64,000 nt of DNA, taken from positions 62,001-126,000 of the forward strand of contig CANXME010002584.1 of assembly GCA_948144175.1 (NCBI GenBank), given 5' to 3'. Under the pieces are notes generated by a model. That model ran no database searches. It was not told the origin of the DNA and saw nothing but the letters and a program-made list of their open reading frames with translations. Below are positions 53,201-64,000 of this stretch, piece by piece. The stretch is from Closterium sp. NIES-65 (Eukaryota; Streptophyta; Zygnematophyceae; Desmidiales; Closteriaceae). The translations under genes were made by a program, and so were the position numbers. The stretch's first letter is position 1; every line of letters starts with the position of its first letter.

Positions 53201-56200
53201 GCCTGGTCCAGGAGCTTGCCTGGTCCAGGAGCTTGCCTGGTCCACAAGCCTGCCTGGTCCAAGAGCTTGCCTGGTCCAGGAGCGTGCCTGGTCCAAGAGG
53301 TTGCGTGGTCCAGGAGCTTGCCTGGTCCAAGAGCTTGCCTGGTCCAGGACCTTGCCTGGTCCAGGACCTTGCCTGGTCCAGGAACTTGCCTGGTCCACAA
53401 GCCTGCCTGGTCCAGGAGCTTGCTTGGTCCACAAGCTTGCCTGGTCCACGAGGTTGCCTGGTCCAAGAGCTTGCGTGGTTTAGGAGCTTGCCTGGTCCAT
53501 GAGCTTGCCTGGTCCAGGAGCGTGCCTGGTCCACGAACTTGCCTGGTCCAGGAGTTTGCCTGGTCTAGGACCTGGCCTGGTCTAGGAGCTTGCCTGCTCC
53601 AGGAGCGTGCCTGGTCCAGGAGCGTTCCTGGTCCACGAGCTTGCGTGGTCCATGAGCTTGCCTGGTCTAGGATCTTGCCTGGTCTAGGAGCGTGCCTGGT
53701 CCACGAGTTTGCCTGGTCCAGGAGCTTGCCTTGTCCAGGAGCTTGCTCGGTCCAGGAGCTTGCCTGGTCCAGAAGCCTACGTGGTCCAAGAGCTTGCCCG
53801 GTCCAGGAGCGTGCCTGGTCCAAGAGCTTGCGTGGTCTAGGAGCTTGCCTGGTCTAGGAGCTTGCCTGGTCCAGGAGCGTGCCTGGTCCAGGAGCTTGCC
53901 TGGTCTAGGAGCTTGCCTGGTCCAGGAGCTTGCCTGGTCCACGAGCTTGCCCGGTCCACGAGCTTGCCAGGTCCAGGAGCTTGCTTGGTCCAGGAGCTTG
54001 CCTGCTCCAGGAGCGTGCCTGGTCCACAAGCGTGCGTGGTCCAGGAGCTTGCCTGGTCCAGGAGCTTGCCTGCTCCACGAGCGTGCCTACTCCACGAGTG
54101 TGCCTGGTCCAAGAGCTTGCCTGGTCCAGGAGCATGCCTGGTCCAGGAGCTTGCCTAGTCAAGGAGCTTGCCTCGTCCACGAGCCTGCCTGGTCCAAGAG
54201 CTTGCCTGGTCCAGGAGTGTGCCTGGTCCACGAGCGTGCTTGGTCCAAGAGCTTGCCTGGTCCAGGAGCTTGCCTGGTCCAGGAGCTTGCCTGGTCCAGG
54301 AGCTTGCCTCGTCCAAGAGCTTGCTTGGTCCAGAAGCCTGCCTGGTCCAAGAGCTTGCCTGGTCCAGGAGTGTGCCTGGTCCAAGAGCTTGCGTGGTCCT
54401 GGAGCTTGCCTGGTCTAGGAGCTTGCCTGGTCCAAGAGCGTGCCTGGTCCACAAGCGTGCCTGGTCCACAAGCCTGCCTGGTCCAAGAGCTTGCCTGATC
54501 CAGGAGCGTGCCTGGTCCAAGAGCTTGCGTGGTCCAGGAGCTTGCCTGGTCCAAGAGCTTGCCTGGTCCAGGACCTTGCCTGGTCCAGGACCTTGCCTCG
54601 TCCAGGAACTTGCCTGGTCCACAAGCCTGCCTGGTCCAGGAGCTTGCTTGGTCCATGAGCTTGCCTGGTCCAGGAGTGTGCCTGGTCCACGAGCTTGCCT
54701 GGTCCAGGAGTTTGCCTGGTCCAGGACCTGGCCTGGTTTAGGAGCTTGCCTGGTCCAGGAGCGTGACTGGTCCAGGAGCGTCCACGAGCTTGCGTGGTCC
54801 ATGAGCTTGCCTGGTCTAGGATCTTGCCTGGTCTAGGAGCGTGCCTGGTCCACAAGCGTGCGTGTTCCAGGAGCTTGCCTGGTCCAGGAGCTTGCCTGCT
54901 CAACGAGCGTGCCTGCTCCACGAGTGTGCCTGGTCCAAGAGCTTGCCTGGTCCAGGAGCATGCCTGGTCCAGGAGCTTGCCTAGTCCAGGAGCTTGCCTC
55001 GTCCACGAGCCTGCCTGGTCCAAGAGCTTGCCTGGTCCAGGAGTGTGCCTGGTCCACGAGCGTGCTTGGTCCAAGAGCTTGCCTGGTCCAGGAGCTTGCC
55101 TGGTCCAGGAGCTTGCCTGGTCCAAGAGCTTGCTTGGTCCAGAAGCCTGCCTGGTCCAAGAGCTTGCCTGGTCCAGGAGCGTGCCTGGTCCAAGAGCTTG
55201 CGTGGTCCTCGAGCTTGCCTGGTCTAGGAGCTTGCCTGGTCCAAGAGCGTGCCTGGTCCACAAGCGTGCCTGGTCCAGGAGCTTGCCTGGTCCAGGAGCG
55301 TGCTTGGTCCACGAGCCTGCCTGGTCCAGGAGCGTGCTTGATTCACCAGCTTGCCTGTTCCAGGAGTTTGCCTGGTCCAGGACCTTGCCTGGTCTAGGAG
55401 CTTGCCTGGTCCAGGAGCGTGCCTGGTCCAGAAGCGTTCCTGGTCCAGGAGCTTGCCTGGTCCATGAGCTTGCCTGGTCCAAGATCTTGTTTGGTCCACG
55501 AGCGTGCCTGGTCCACGAGTTTGCCTAGTCCAAGTGCTTGCCTTGTCCAGGAGCTTGCCCGGACCAGGAGCTTGCCTGGTCCAGGAGCTTGCGTGGTGCA
55601 GGAGCGTGCCTGGTCCAAGAGCTTGCCTGGTCCAGGAGCTTGCCTGGTCCAAGATCTTGCCTGGTCCAGGAGCTTGCCTGTTCCAGGAGCTTGCCTGGTC
55701 CAGGAGCTTGCCTGGTCCACGAGCTTGCCCGGTCCACGAGCTTGGCTGGTCCAAGAGCTTGCCTAGTGCAGGAGCTTGCCTGGTCTAGGATCTTGCGTGG
55801 TCCTGGAGCGTGCCTGGTCCACGAGCTTGCCTGGTCCATGAGCTTGCCTGGTCCAGGAGCTTGCCTGGTCCAGGACCTTGCCTGGTCTAGGAGCTTGCCT
55901 GGTCCAGGACCTTGCCTGGTCTAGGAGCTTGCCTGGTCCAGGACCTTGCCTGGTCTAGGAGCTTGCCTGGTCCAGGAGCGTGCCTGGTCCAGGAGCTTGC
56001 CTGGTCCAGGAGCTTGCTTGGTCCAGGAGCTTGCCTGGTCTAGGAGCTTGCCTGGTCCAGGAGCTTGCTTGGTCCAGAAGCCTGCCTGGTCCAAGAGCTT
56101 GCCTGGTCCAAGAGCGTGCCTGGTCCAAGAGCTTGCGTGGTCCTGGAGCTTGCCTGGTTTAGGAGCTTGCCCGGTGTAGGAGCGTGCCTGGTCCACGAGC

Positions 56201-57318
56201 GTGCTTGGTCCAGGAGCTTGCCTGGTCTAGGAGCTTGCCTGGTCCAGGAGCGTGCCCGCTCCACGAACGTGCCTGGTCCAGGAGCTTGCCTGGTCCAGAA
56301 GCTTGCCTGGTCCACGAGCGTGCTTGGTCCATCAGCTTGCCTGGTCCACGAGCTCGCTTGGTCCAGGAGCTTGCTTGGTCCAGGAGCTTGCCTGGTCCAG
56401 GAGCTTGCCTGGTCCAGGAGCTTGCCTGGTCTAGGAGCTTGCCTGGTCCAAGAGCTTGCTTGGTCCAGAAGTGTGCCTGGTCCAAGAGCTTGCCTGGTCT
56501 AGGAGCGTGCCTGGTCCAAGAACTTGCATGGTCCTGGAGCTTGCCTGGTCTAGGAGCTTGCCTGGTCCAAGAGCGTGCCTGGTCCACGAGCATGCCTGGT
56601 CCAGGAGCTTGCCTGGTCTAGGAGCTTGCCTGGTCCAGGAACGTGCCTGGTCCAAGAGCTTGCGTGGTTTAGGAGCTTGCCTAGAACAGGAGCTTGCTTG
56701 GTCCAGGAGCGTGCCTGGTCCACGAGCTTGCCTGGTCCAGGAGTTTGCCTGGTCCACGACCTTGCCTGGTCTAGGAGCTTGCCTGGTCCAAGAGCGTTGC
56801 TGGTCCACGAGCTTGCCTAGTCCATGAGCTTGCCTAGTCTAGGATCTTGCCTGGTCGAGGAGCGTGCCTGGTCCACGAGTTTGCCTGGTCCAAGAGCTTG
56901 CCTTGTCAGGAGCTTGCCCGGTCCAGGAGCTTGCCTGATCCAGAAGCCTACGTGGTCCAAGAGCTTGCCTGGTCTAGGAGCGTGCCTGGTCCTGGAGCTT
57001 GCCTGGTCCAGGAGCTTGCCTGGTCCAGGAGCTTGCTTGGTCCACGAGCTTGCCCGGTCCACGAGCTTTCCTTGTCCAGGAGCTTGCCCTGTCCACGAGC
57101 TTGCCTTGTCAACGAGCTTGCCTGGTCCACGAGCTTGCCTGGTCCACGAGCTTGCCCGGTCCACAAGCGTGCCTGGTCCACGAGCTTGCCTGGTCCACGA
57201 GCTTGCCCGGTCCACGAGCTTGCCCAGTCCACGAGCTTGCCTGGTCCACGAGCTTGCCCGGTCCACGAGCTTGCCAAGTCCACGAGCTTGCCCGGTCCAC
57301 GAGCTTGCCCGGTCCACA
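50271..57318 (+). repeat. 17-bp satellite, forward block (about 415 units)
   Basis: Tandem CCTGGTCCAGGAGCTTG with common variants at the AGG/AAG/ACG triplet and at CTTGCC/CGTGCC. Each unit contains the near-palindrome CCTGGTCCAGG. A 1479-bp higher-order repeat (87 units) is visible at 51391 against 52870. It is non-coding; the unit has no stop in any frame, which produces long repetitive open frames. Confidence 0.97.
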
Positions 57319-60300
57319 AGCTTCTGGACCATGCAAGCTCCTGGACCAGGCAAGCTCCTAGACCAAGCAAGCTCCTGGACCAGGCAAGCTCCTGGACAAG
57401 GCAAGCTCCTGGACCAGGCAAGCTTCTGGACCAGGCAAGCTCCTGGACCAGGCACGGTCGTGGACCATGCACGCTCCTGGACAAGGCAAGCTCTTGGACC
57501 CGGCAGGCTCGTGGACCAGGCAAGCTCCTGGACCACGCAAGCCCCTGAACCAGGCACGCTCCTGAACCAGGCACGCGCTTGGACCAGGCAAACTCGTGGA
57601 TAAGGCACACTCCTGGACAAGGCAAGCTCCTGGACCAGGCACGCTCCTAGACCAGGCAAGCTCTTGGACCAGGAAAGCTCATGGACCAGGCAAGCTCTTC
57701 GACCAGGCAAGCAAATGGACCAAGAAAGCTCCTGGACAAGGCAAGCTCCTGGACCTGGCACGCTCGTGGAACAGGCAAGCTCCTGGACCAGGCAAGCTCC
57801 TGGACTAGGCAAGCTCCTGGACTTGGATAGCTCCTGGACCAGGCAAGCTCCTGGACCACGCAAGCTCTTGGACTAGGCAAGCTCCTGGACCAGGCAAGCT
57901 CTTGGACCGGGCAAGCTCCTCGACCAGGCACGCTCCTGGACCAGGCAAGCTCCTTGACTATGGAAGCTCCTGTACCAGGCAAGCTCCTAGACCAGGCATA
58001 CTCTTGGACCAGGCACGCTCTTGGACCAGGCAAGCTCCTGGACCTGGCAAGCTCCTGGACCAAGCAAGCTCCTGGACCAGGCAAGCTCCTTGACCAGGTA
58101 AGCCACCGAACCATACAATCTCTTTGACCAGGCAAGCTCCTGGACTAAACAAGCTCTTGGACCAATCAAGCTCCTGGACCAGGCAAGCTCTTGGACCTTG
58201 CACGCTCCTAGACTACGCAAGCTCCTGGACTAGGAAAGCTCCTAGACCAAGCACGCTCCTGGACCAGGCACGCTCCTACACCAGGCAAGCTCCTGGACCA
58301 GACAAGCTCCTAGACCAGGCAAGCTTCTGGACCAGGCAAGCACCTGGACCAGGCAAGCTCGTGGACCAGGCAAGCTCGTGGACCAGACAAGCTCTTGGAC
58401 CATGCAAGATCTTGGACCAGGCAAGCTCTTCAACCAGGCAAGCTCTTGACTAGGCAAGCTCTTGGACCAGGCAAGCTCCTAGACCAGGCAAGCTTTTAGA
58501 CTAGGCTAGCTCCTAGACCAGGCAAGCTCTTGGACCAGGCAAGCTCCTAGACCAGGCAAGCTCCTGGACCACGCATGCTCCTGGACCAGGCAAGCTCCTG
58601 GACATGGCAAGCTCCTGGACCAGGCAAGCTCCTGGAGCAGGCGAGCTTCTAGCCCAAGCGAGCTCTTGGACCAGTCACACTCGTGGACTAGGCAAGCTCT
58701 CGGACCAGGCAAGCTCGTGGACCAAGCAAGCTGTTGGAACATGCAAGCTCCTTGACCAGGCAAGCTCCTGGACCAGGCGAGCTCTTGAACCAGGAATGCT
58801 CCAGGACCAGGAAAGCTCCTAGATCAAGCAAGCTCCTCAACCTGGCAAGCTCCTGGACCAGGCACGATCCTGGAACACGCAAGCTCCTGGACGAGGCAAG
58901 CTCGTGGACCAGGCAAGCTCCTGGACCACGCAAGCTCCTGGACCAGGCAAGCTCCTGCACCAGGCAAGCTCCTAGACCAGGCAAGCTCCTGGACGAGGCA
59001 AACTTCAGGACCAGGCAAGCTGTAGGACCAGGCAAGCTTCTGGACAAGGCAAGCTCTTAGACCAGGATAGCTCCTGGACCAGGCAAGCTCCCGGAATAGG
59101 CACGCTCCTGGACCATGCAAGCTCTTGGACCAGGCAAGCTCCTAGACCAGGCAAGCTCTAGGACCAGGCAAGCTCCTGGACCACGCAAGCTCTTGGACCA
59201 GGCAAGCTCTTGGACTAGGCAAGCTCCTTGACCAGGCAAGCTCCTGGACCAGGCACGATCGTGGACCATGCACGCTCTTGGACCAGGCAAGCTCTTGGAC
59301 CAGGAAGGCTCGTGGACAAGGCAAGCTCCTGGACCAGGCAAGCTCCTGGGCCAGGCAAGCTCTTGGACCATGCACGCTTTTGGACTAGGCACGCTCTTGG
59401 ACCAGGCAAGCTTGTGGATCAGCCACGCTCCTGGACCAGGCAAGCTCCTGGACCTGGCAAGCTCCTGGACCAGGCAAGCTCTTAGACTTGGAAAGCTCCT
59501 GGACCACGCAAGCTCCTGGACCACGCTAGCTAACGGACCAAAGCTCCTGGACAAGGCATGCTCCTGGACCAGGCACGCTCGTGGAAAAGGCAAGCTCCTC
59601 GACCAGGCAAGCTCCTTGACCAGGCAAGCTCCTGGACCAGGATAGCTACTGGACCAGGCAAGCTCCTAGACCAGGCAAGCTCCTGGACCAGGCACGCTCC
59701 TAGACCATGCAAGCTCCTAGACCAGGCAAGCTCCTGGACCAGGCAAGCTTCTGGACCAGGCAAACTCATGGACGAGGCACGCTCTTGGACTTGGCAAGCT
59801 CCTGGACCAGGCAAGCTCCTAGACCAAGCAAGCTCCTGGACCAGGCAATGTCCTGGACCACGCAAGCTCTTGGACAAGGCAAGCTCGTGGACCAGGCAAG
59901 CTCCTGGACCAGGCAAGCTCTTGGACCAGGCAAGCTCCTGGACCAGGCAAGCTCCTGGACCAGGCAAGCTCCTGGACCAGGCAAGCTCTTGGACCAGGAA
60001 AACTCCTGGACCAGGCAAGCTCCTGGACCAGGCAAGCTAACGGACCAAGAAAGCTCCTAGACAAGGCAAGCTCCTGGACCAGGCACGCTCGTGGAAGAGG
60101 CAAGCTCCTGGACCTGGCAAGCTCCTAGACCAGGCAAGCTCGTGGACCGGGCAAGCTCCTGGACCACGAAAGCTCTTGGACCAGGCAAGCTCTTGGACCA
60201 GGCAAGCTCTCGGACCAGGCAAGCTCCTTGACCAGGCAAGCTTCTGGACCACGCAATCTCCTGGACCACGCAAGCTCTTGGACTAGGCACGCTCCTGGAC

Positions 60301-63300
60301 CAGGCAAGCTCTTGGACCAGGCAGGATTCTGGACGAAGCAAGCTCTTGGAACAGGCAAGCTGCTGGACCAGGCAAGCTCCTGGACAAGGCAAGCTCTCGG
60401 ACCACGCAAGCTTCTGGACCAGGCAAGCTCCTAGAACAGGCAAGCTCGTTGACAAGGCAAGCTCCTAGATCAGGCAAGCTCCTCGACAAGGCACGCTCAT
60501 GGACCATGCACGCTCTTGGACCAGGCAAGCTCTTGGACCAGGCAGGCTCGTGGACCAGGCAAGCTCCTGGACCAAGCAAGCTCCTGGACCAGGCAAGCTT
60601 CTGAACCAGGCACGATCCTGGACCAGGCACGCGCTTGGACCAGGCAAACTCGTGGATAAGGCACACTCCTGGACAAGGCAAGCTCCTGGACCAGGCACGC
60701 TCCTAGACCAGGCAAGCTCCTGGACCAGGCACGCTCCTAGACCAGGCAAGCTCTTGGACCAGGAAAGCTCCTGGACCAGGCAAGCTCTTCGACCAGGCAA
60801 GCAAATGGACCAAGAAAGCTCCTGGACAAGGCAAGCTCCTGGACCTGGCACGCTCGTGGAACAGGCAAGCTCCTGGACCAGGCAAGCTCCTGGACCAGGC
60901 AAGCTCCTGGACTAGGATAGCTCCTGGACCAGGCAAGCTCTTGGACCACGCAAGCTCTTGGACTAGGCAAGCTCCTGGACCAGGCAAGCTCTTGGACCGG
61001 GCAAGCTCCTGGTCCACGCAAGCTCTTGGACCAGGCAAGCTCTTGGACGAGGCAAGCTCCTGGACCAGGCAAGCTCCTGGACTACCCAAGCTCTTGGACC
61101 AGGCACGCTCCAGGACCAGGCAAGCTCTTGGACCAGGCAGGCTTCTGGACCAAGCTCTTGGACCAGGCAAGCTCTTGGACCAGGCAAGCTCCTGGACCAG
61201 GCAAGCTCCTGGACTAGGCACGCTCGTGGACCATGCACGCTCCTGGACCAGGCAAGCTCATGGACTAGGCAGGCTCGTGGACCAGGCAAACTCCTGGACC
61301 GGGCAAGCTCCTGGACCAGGCAAGCTCCTTGATCACGCAAGCTCGTGGACCAGGCAAGCTCCTGGACCAGGCACGCTCGTAGACCATGCACGCTCCTGGA
61401 CCAGGCAAGCTCTTGGACCAGGCAGGCTCGTGGACCAGGCAAGCTCGTGGACCAGGCACGCTCCTGGACCAGGCAAGGTCTTCGACCAGTCAAGCTTCTG
61501 GACCAAGCAAGCTCCTGGTCCAGGCAAGCTCGTGAACCAGGCAAGCTCCTGGACCAGGCAAGCTCCTGGACCACGCAAGCACTTTGACCAGGCACGCTCG
61601 TGGACCAGGCAAGCTCTTGGACCAGGCAGGCTTGTGGACCAAGCAAGCTCCTGGACGAGACAAGCTCCTGGACCAGGCAAGCTCTTGGACCAGGCAAGCT
61701 CTTGGACCAGGCAAGCTCATGGACCAGGTAAGCTCCTGGACCAGGCAAGCTCCTGGACCAGGCACGCTCGTGGACCAGGCACGCTCTCGGACAAGGCAAG
61801 CTCTTGGACCAGGCAGGCTCGTGGTCCAGGCATGCTCCTGGACCAGGCAAGCTCCTGGACCCGGCAAGCTCCTGGACAAGGCAAGCTCTTGGACCAGGCA
61901 CGCTTATGGACTAGGCACGCTCCTGGACCAGGCAAGCTCTTGGACAAGGCAAGCTCCAGGACCACGCAAGCTCTTGGACCAGGCACGCTCATGGCACAAG
62001 CAAGCTCTTGGACCAGGCACGCTTCTGGACCAAGCAAGCTCCAGGACCAGGCAAGCTCCTAGATCAGGCAAGCTCCTGGACCATGCAAGCTCTTGGACCA
62101 GGAAAGCTCCTGGACCGGGCAAGCTCCAGGACCAAGCAAGCTAACGGACCAAGAAAGCTCTCGGACAAGGCAAGCTGCTGGACCAGGCACGCTCCTGGAA
62201 CAGGCAAGCTCCTGGACCAGGCAAGCTCCTGGACCAGGCAAGCTCCTGTACCAGGCACGCTCCTCGACCAGGCAAGCTCCTAGACAAGGCAACCTCCGTT
62301 ACCTGGCAAGCTCCTGGACCATGCAAGCTCGTGGACCAGGCACGCTCCTCGACCAGGCAAGCTCTTGGACCAGGCAAGCTTCTGGACCAGGAATGCTCCA
62401 GGACCAGGCAAGCTCCTAGACTACGCAAGCTCCTGGACCAGGCAAGCTCTTGGACCAGGCAAGCTCCTGGACCAGGGAAGCTCCTGGACCAGGCAAGCTC
62501 CTGGACTAGGCAAGCTCTTGGACAAGGCAAGCTCCTAGAACACGCAAGCTCCTGGACCAGGCACGCTCCTGGACCAGGCAAGCTCCTAGACCAGGCAAGC
62601 TCTTCGACTAGGCACGCTCCTGAACCAGGCAAGCTCTTGGACAAGGCAAGCTTCTGGACCAAGCAAGCTCCTGGACCAGGCGCAAACCTGGACCAGGCAC
62701 GCTCCTGGTCAAGGCAAGCTCCTGGACCAGGCAAGCTCTTGGACAAGGCAAGCTCGTGGACCAGGCACGCTCCTGGAATAGGCAAGCTCCTGGACCAGGC
62801 AAGCTCCAGGACCAGGCAAGCTCTAGGACCAGGCAAGCTCCTGGACCAGGCAAGCTTTTGAACCAGGCATGCTCCTGGACCAAGCAAGCTCCTAGACAAG
62901 GCAAACTTCTGGACTAGGCAAGCTCTTGGACCTGGCAAACTCGTGGACCAGGCACGCTCTTGGACCAGGCAAGCTCTTGGACCAGGCAAGCTCCTGGACC
63001 AGGCACGCTCCAGGACCAAGCAAGCTCCTGGACCACGCAAGCTCTTGGACCAGGCAAGCTCTTGGACCAGGCAAGCTCGTGGACCACGCAAGCTCCTGGA
63101 CCAGGCAAGCTCCTGGACTAGGCAAGCTCTTGGACCAGGGACGCTCCTGGACCACGCAAGCTCCTAGACCAGGCAAGCTCTTGGACTAGGCACGCTCTTG
63201 AACTAGGCAAGCTCTTGGACCACGCAAGCTTGAGGACCAAGCAAGCTCCTTTACCAGGCACGCTTGTGGACCAGGCACGCTCCTGGACCAGGCAAGCTCT

Positions 63301-64000
63301 TGGACCAGGCAAGCTCCTGGACCAGGCAAGCTCCTGGACCAGGCAAGCTCCTGGACCACGCAAGCTCTTGGACCAGGCACGCTCCTGGACCAGGCAAGCT
63401 CTTGGACCAGGCAAGCTTCTGGACCAAGCAAGCTCCTGGACCAGGCAAGCTCCTGGAACAGGCAAGCTCCTGGTCCAGGCAAGCTCCTGGACCAGGCAAG
63501 CTCCTAGACCTGGCAAGCTCCTGGACTAGGCAAGCTCCTAGACCACGCAAGCTCTTGGACCAGGCACGCTCTTGGACCAGGCAAGCTCTTGGACCAGGCA
63601 GGCTTCTGGACCAAACAAGCTCCTGGACCAGGCAAGCTCCTGGACCAGGCAAGCTCCTGGACCGGACAAGCTCCTGGACCAAGCAAGCTCCAAGACCAGG
63701 CAAGCTCCTGAACCAGGCACGCTCGTGGACCAGGCACGTTCCTGGACAAGGCAAGCTTTTGGACCAGGCAGGCTCGTGGACCAGGCACGCTCTTGGACCA
63801 GGCAAGCTCCTGGACCAGGCAAGCTCCTTAACTAGGCAAGCTCCTAAACCAGGCACGCTCGTGGACCAGGTACGCTCCTGGACCAGGCAAGCTCCTGGAC
63901 AAGGCAAGCTCCTGGACCACGCAAGCTCATGGACCAGGCAAGCTCATGGACGAGGCAAGCTCTTGGACACGGAACGCTTCTGGACCAAGCAAGCTCCTGG
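57319..64000 (-). repeat. 17-bp satellite, reverse block (about 393 units, continues past the window)
   Basis: The same 17-bp family in the opposite orientation (CAAGCTCCTGGACCAGG on the plus strand), starting at a palindromic junction around AAGCTT at about 57318-57323. Ordered variant blocks recur about 3.06 kb apart (57598 against 60654). It runs to the right edge of the window. Confidence 0.97.

Noticed and set aside
50271-57318. Telomeric or subtelomeric repeat
   Set aside because: The 17-bp unit bears no resemblance to the plant TTTAGGG-type telomere sequence. A subtelomeric position is possible but nothing here shows it.
50088-64000. Open frames on both strands with GPGACLVQELAWSRS-type or LLDQASSWTRQAPGPG-type repeats
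   Set aside because: These are translations of the 17-bp satellite with a 17-residue period on both strands. Such symmetry is expected from a stop-free repeat and not from genes.
32263-64000. CRISPR array
   Set aside because: The repeats are head-to-tail without unique spacers of constant length, and the genome is eukaryotic.
1-64000. tRNA or rRNA genes
   Set aside because: I looked for tRNA-like B-box and cloverleaf patterns and rRNA core motifs and saw none I could support by eye.

Overview
This is a GC-rich nuclear window from a streptophyte, meaning a land plant or a charophyte alga. It has spliced genes with GT-AG introns, an EIN2 ethylene-signalling gene, a thylakoid-lumen cyclophilin with a Tat-type targeting signal, and plant-type hAT, Ty1/copia and Ty3/gypsy elements. 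The strong GC bias, repeat-laden introns and very long low-complexity coding stretches would suit a zygnematophyte such as Closterium or an early land plant, but that placement is inference.

Positions 1-22 kb are genic. From left to right they hold: the last two exons of an unidentified plus-strand membrane-type protein (2-424); a 34-bp minisatellite (771-1592); a six-exon EIN2 gene on the minus strand (11382 down to 1786, about 2775 residues); a nine-exon RPN8 proteasome-lid gene on the plus strand (12162-16833) that shares a ~780-bp divergent promoter with EIN2; a three-exon CYP28-like peptidyl-prolyl isomerase on the minus strand (19118 down to 17246); and a divergent AT-hook protein (19869-22082). 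All splice junctions given here were worked out by eye from conserved protein sequence and codon phase, and the phases are consistent throughout.

Positions 22.5-32.3 kb are nested mobile DNA. A Ty3/gypsy fossil keeps its 3' LTR, integrase and chromodomain. A hAT DNA transposon (22704-26797) sits inside that LTR and looks complete: 11-bp terminal inverted repeats, an 8-bp target duplication and a five-exon, 931-residue transposase. A Ty1/copia fossil (about 28343-32262) abuts the gypsy remnant and is cut off by the satellite.

Positions 32.3-64 kb are satellite. About 17 kb is a 28-bp unit, all in one orientation, split by an 872-bp solo LTR with a 5-bp target duplication. About 14 kb is a 17-bp unit arranged in inverted blocks with palindromic junctions at ~50271 and ~57320; it runs off the window. 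The long open frames in these arrays follow from stop-free units whose length is not a multiple of three, and they are not genes.

A recurring theme is coding sequence being copied and amplified nearby. RPN8 exon 4 has three partial copies in the preceding intron, one of which has expanded into an 18-bp minisatellite. The 3' half of RPN8 exon 7 is duplicated with its own splice sites, and part of EIN2 exon 3 is duplicated in the preceding intron.
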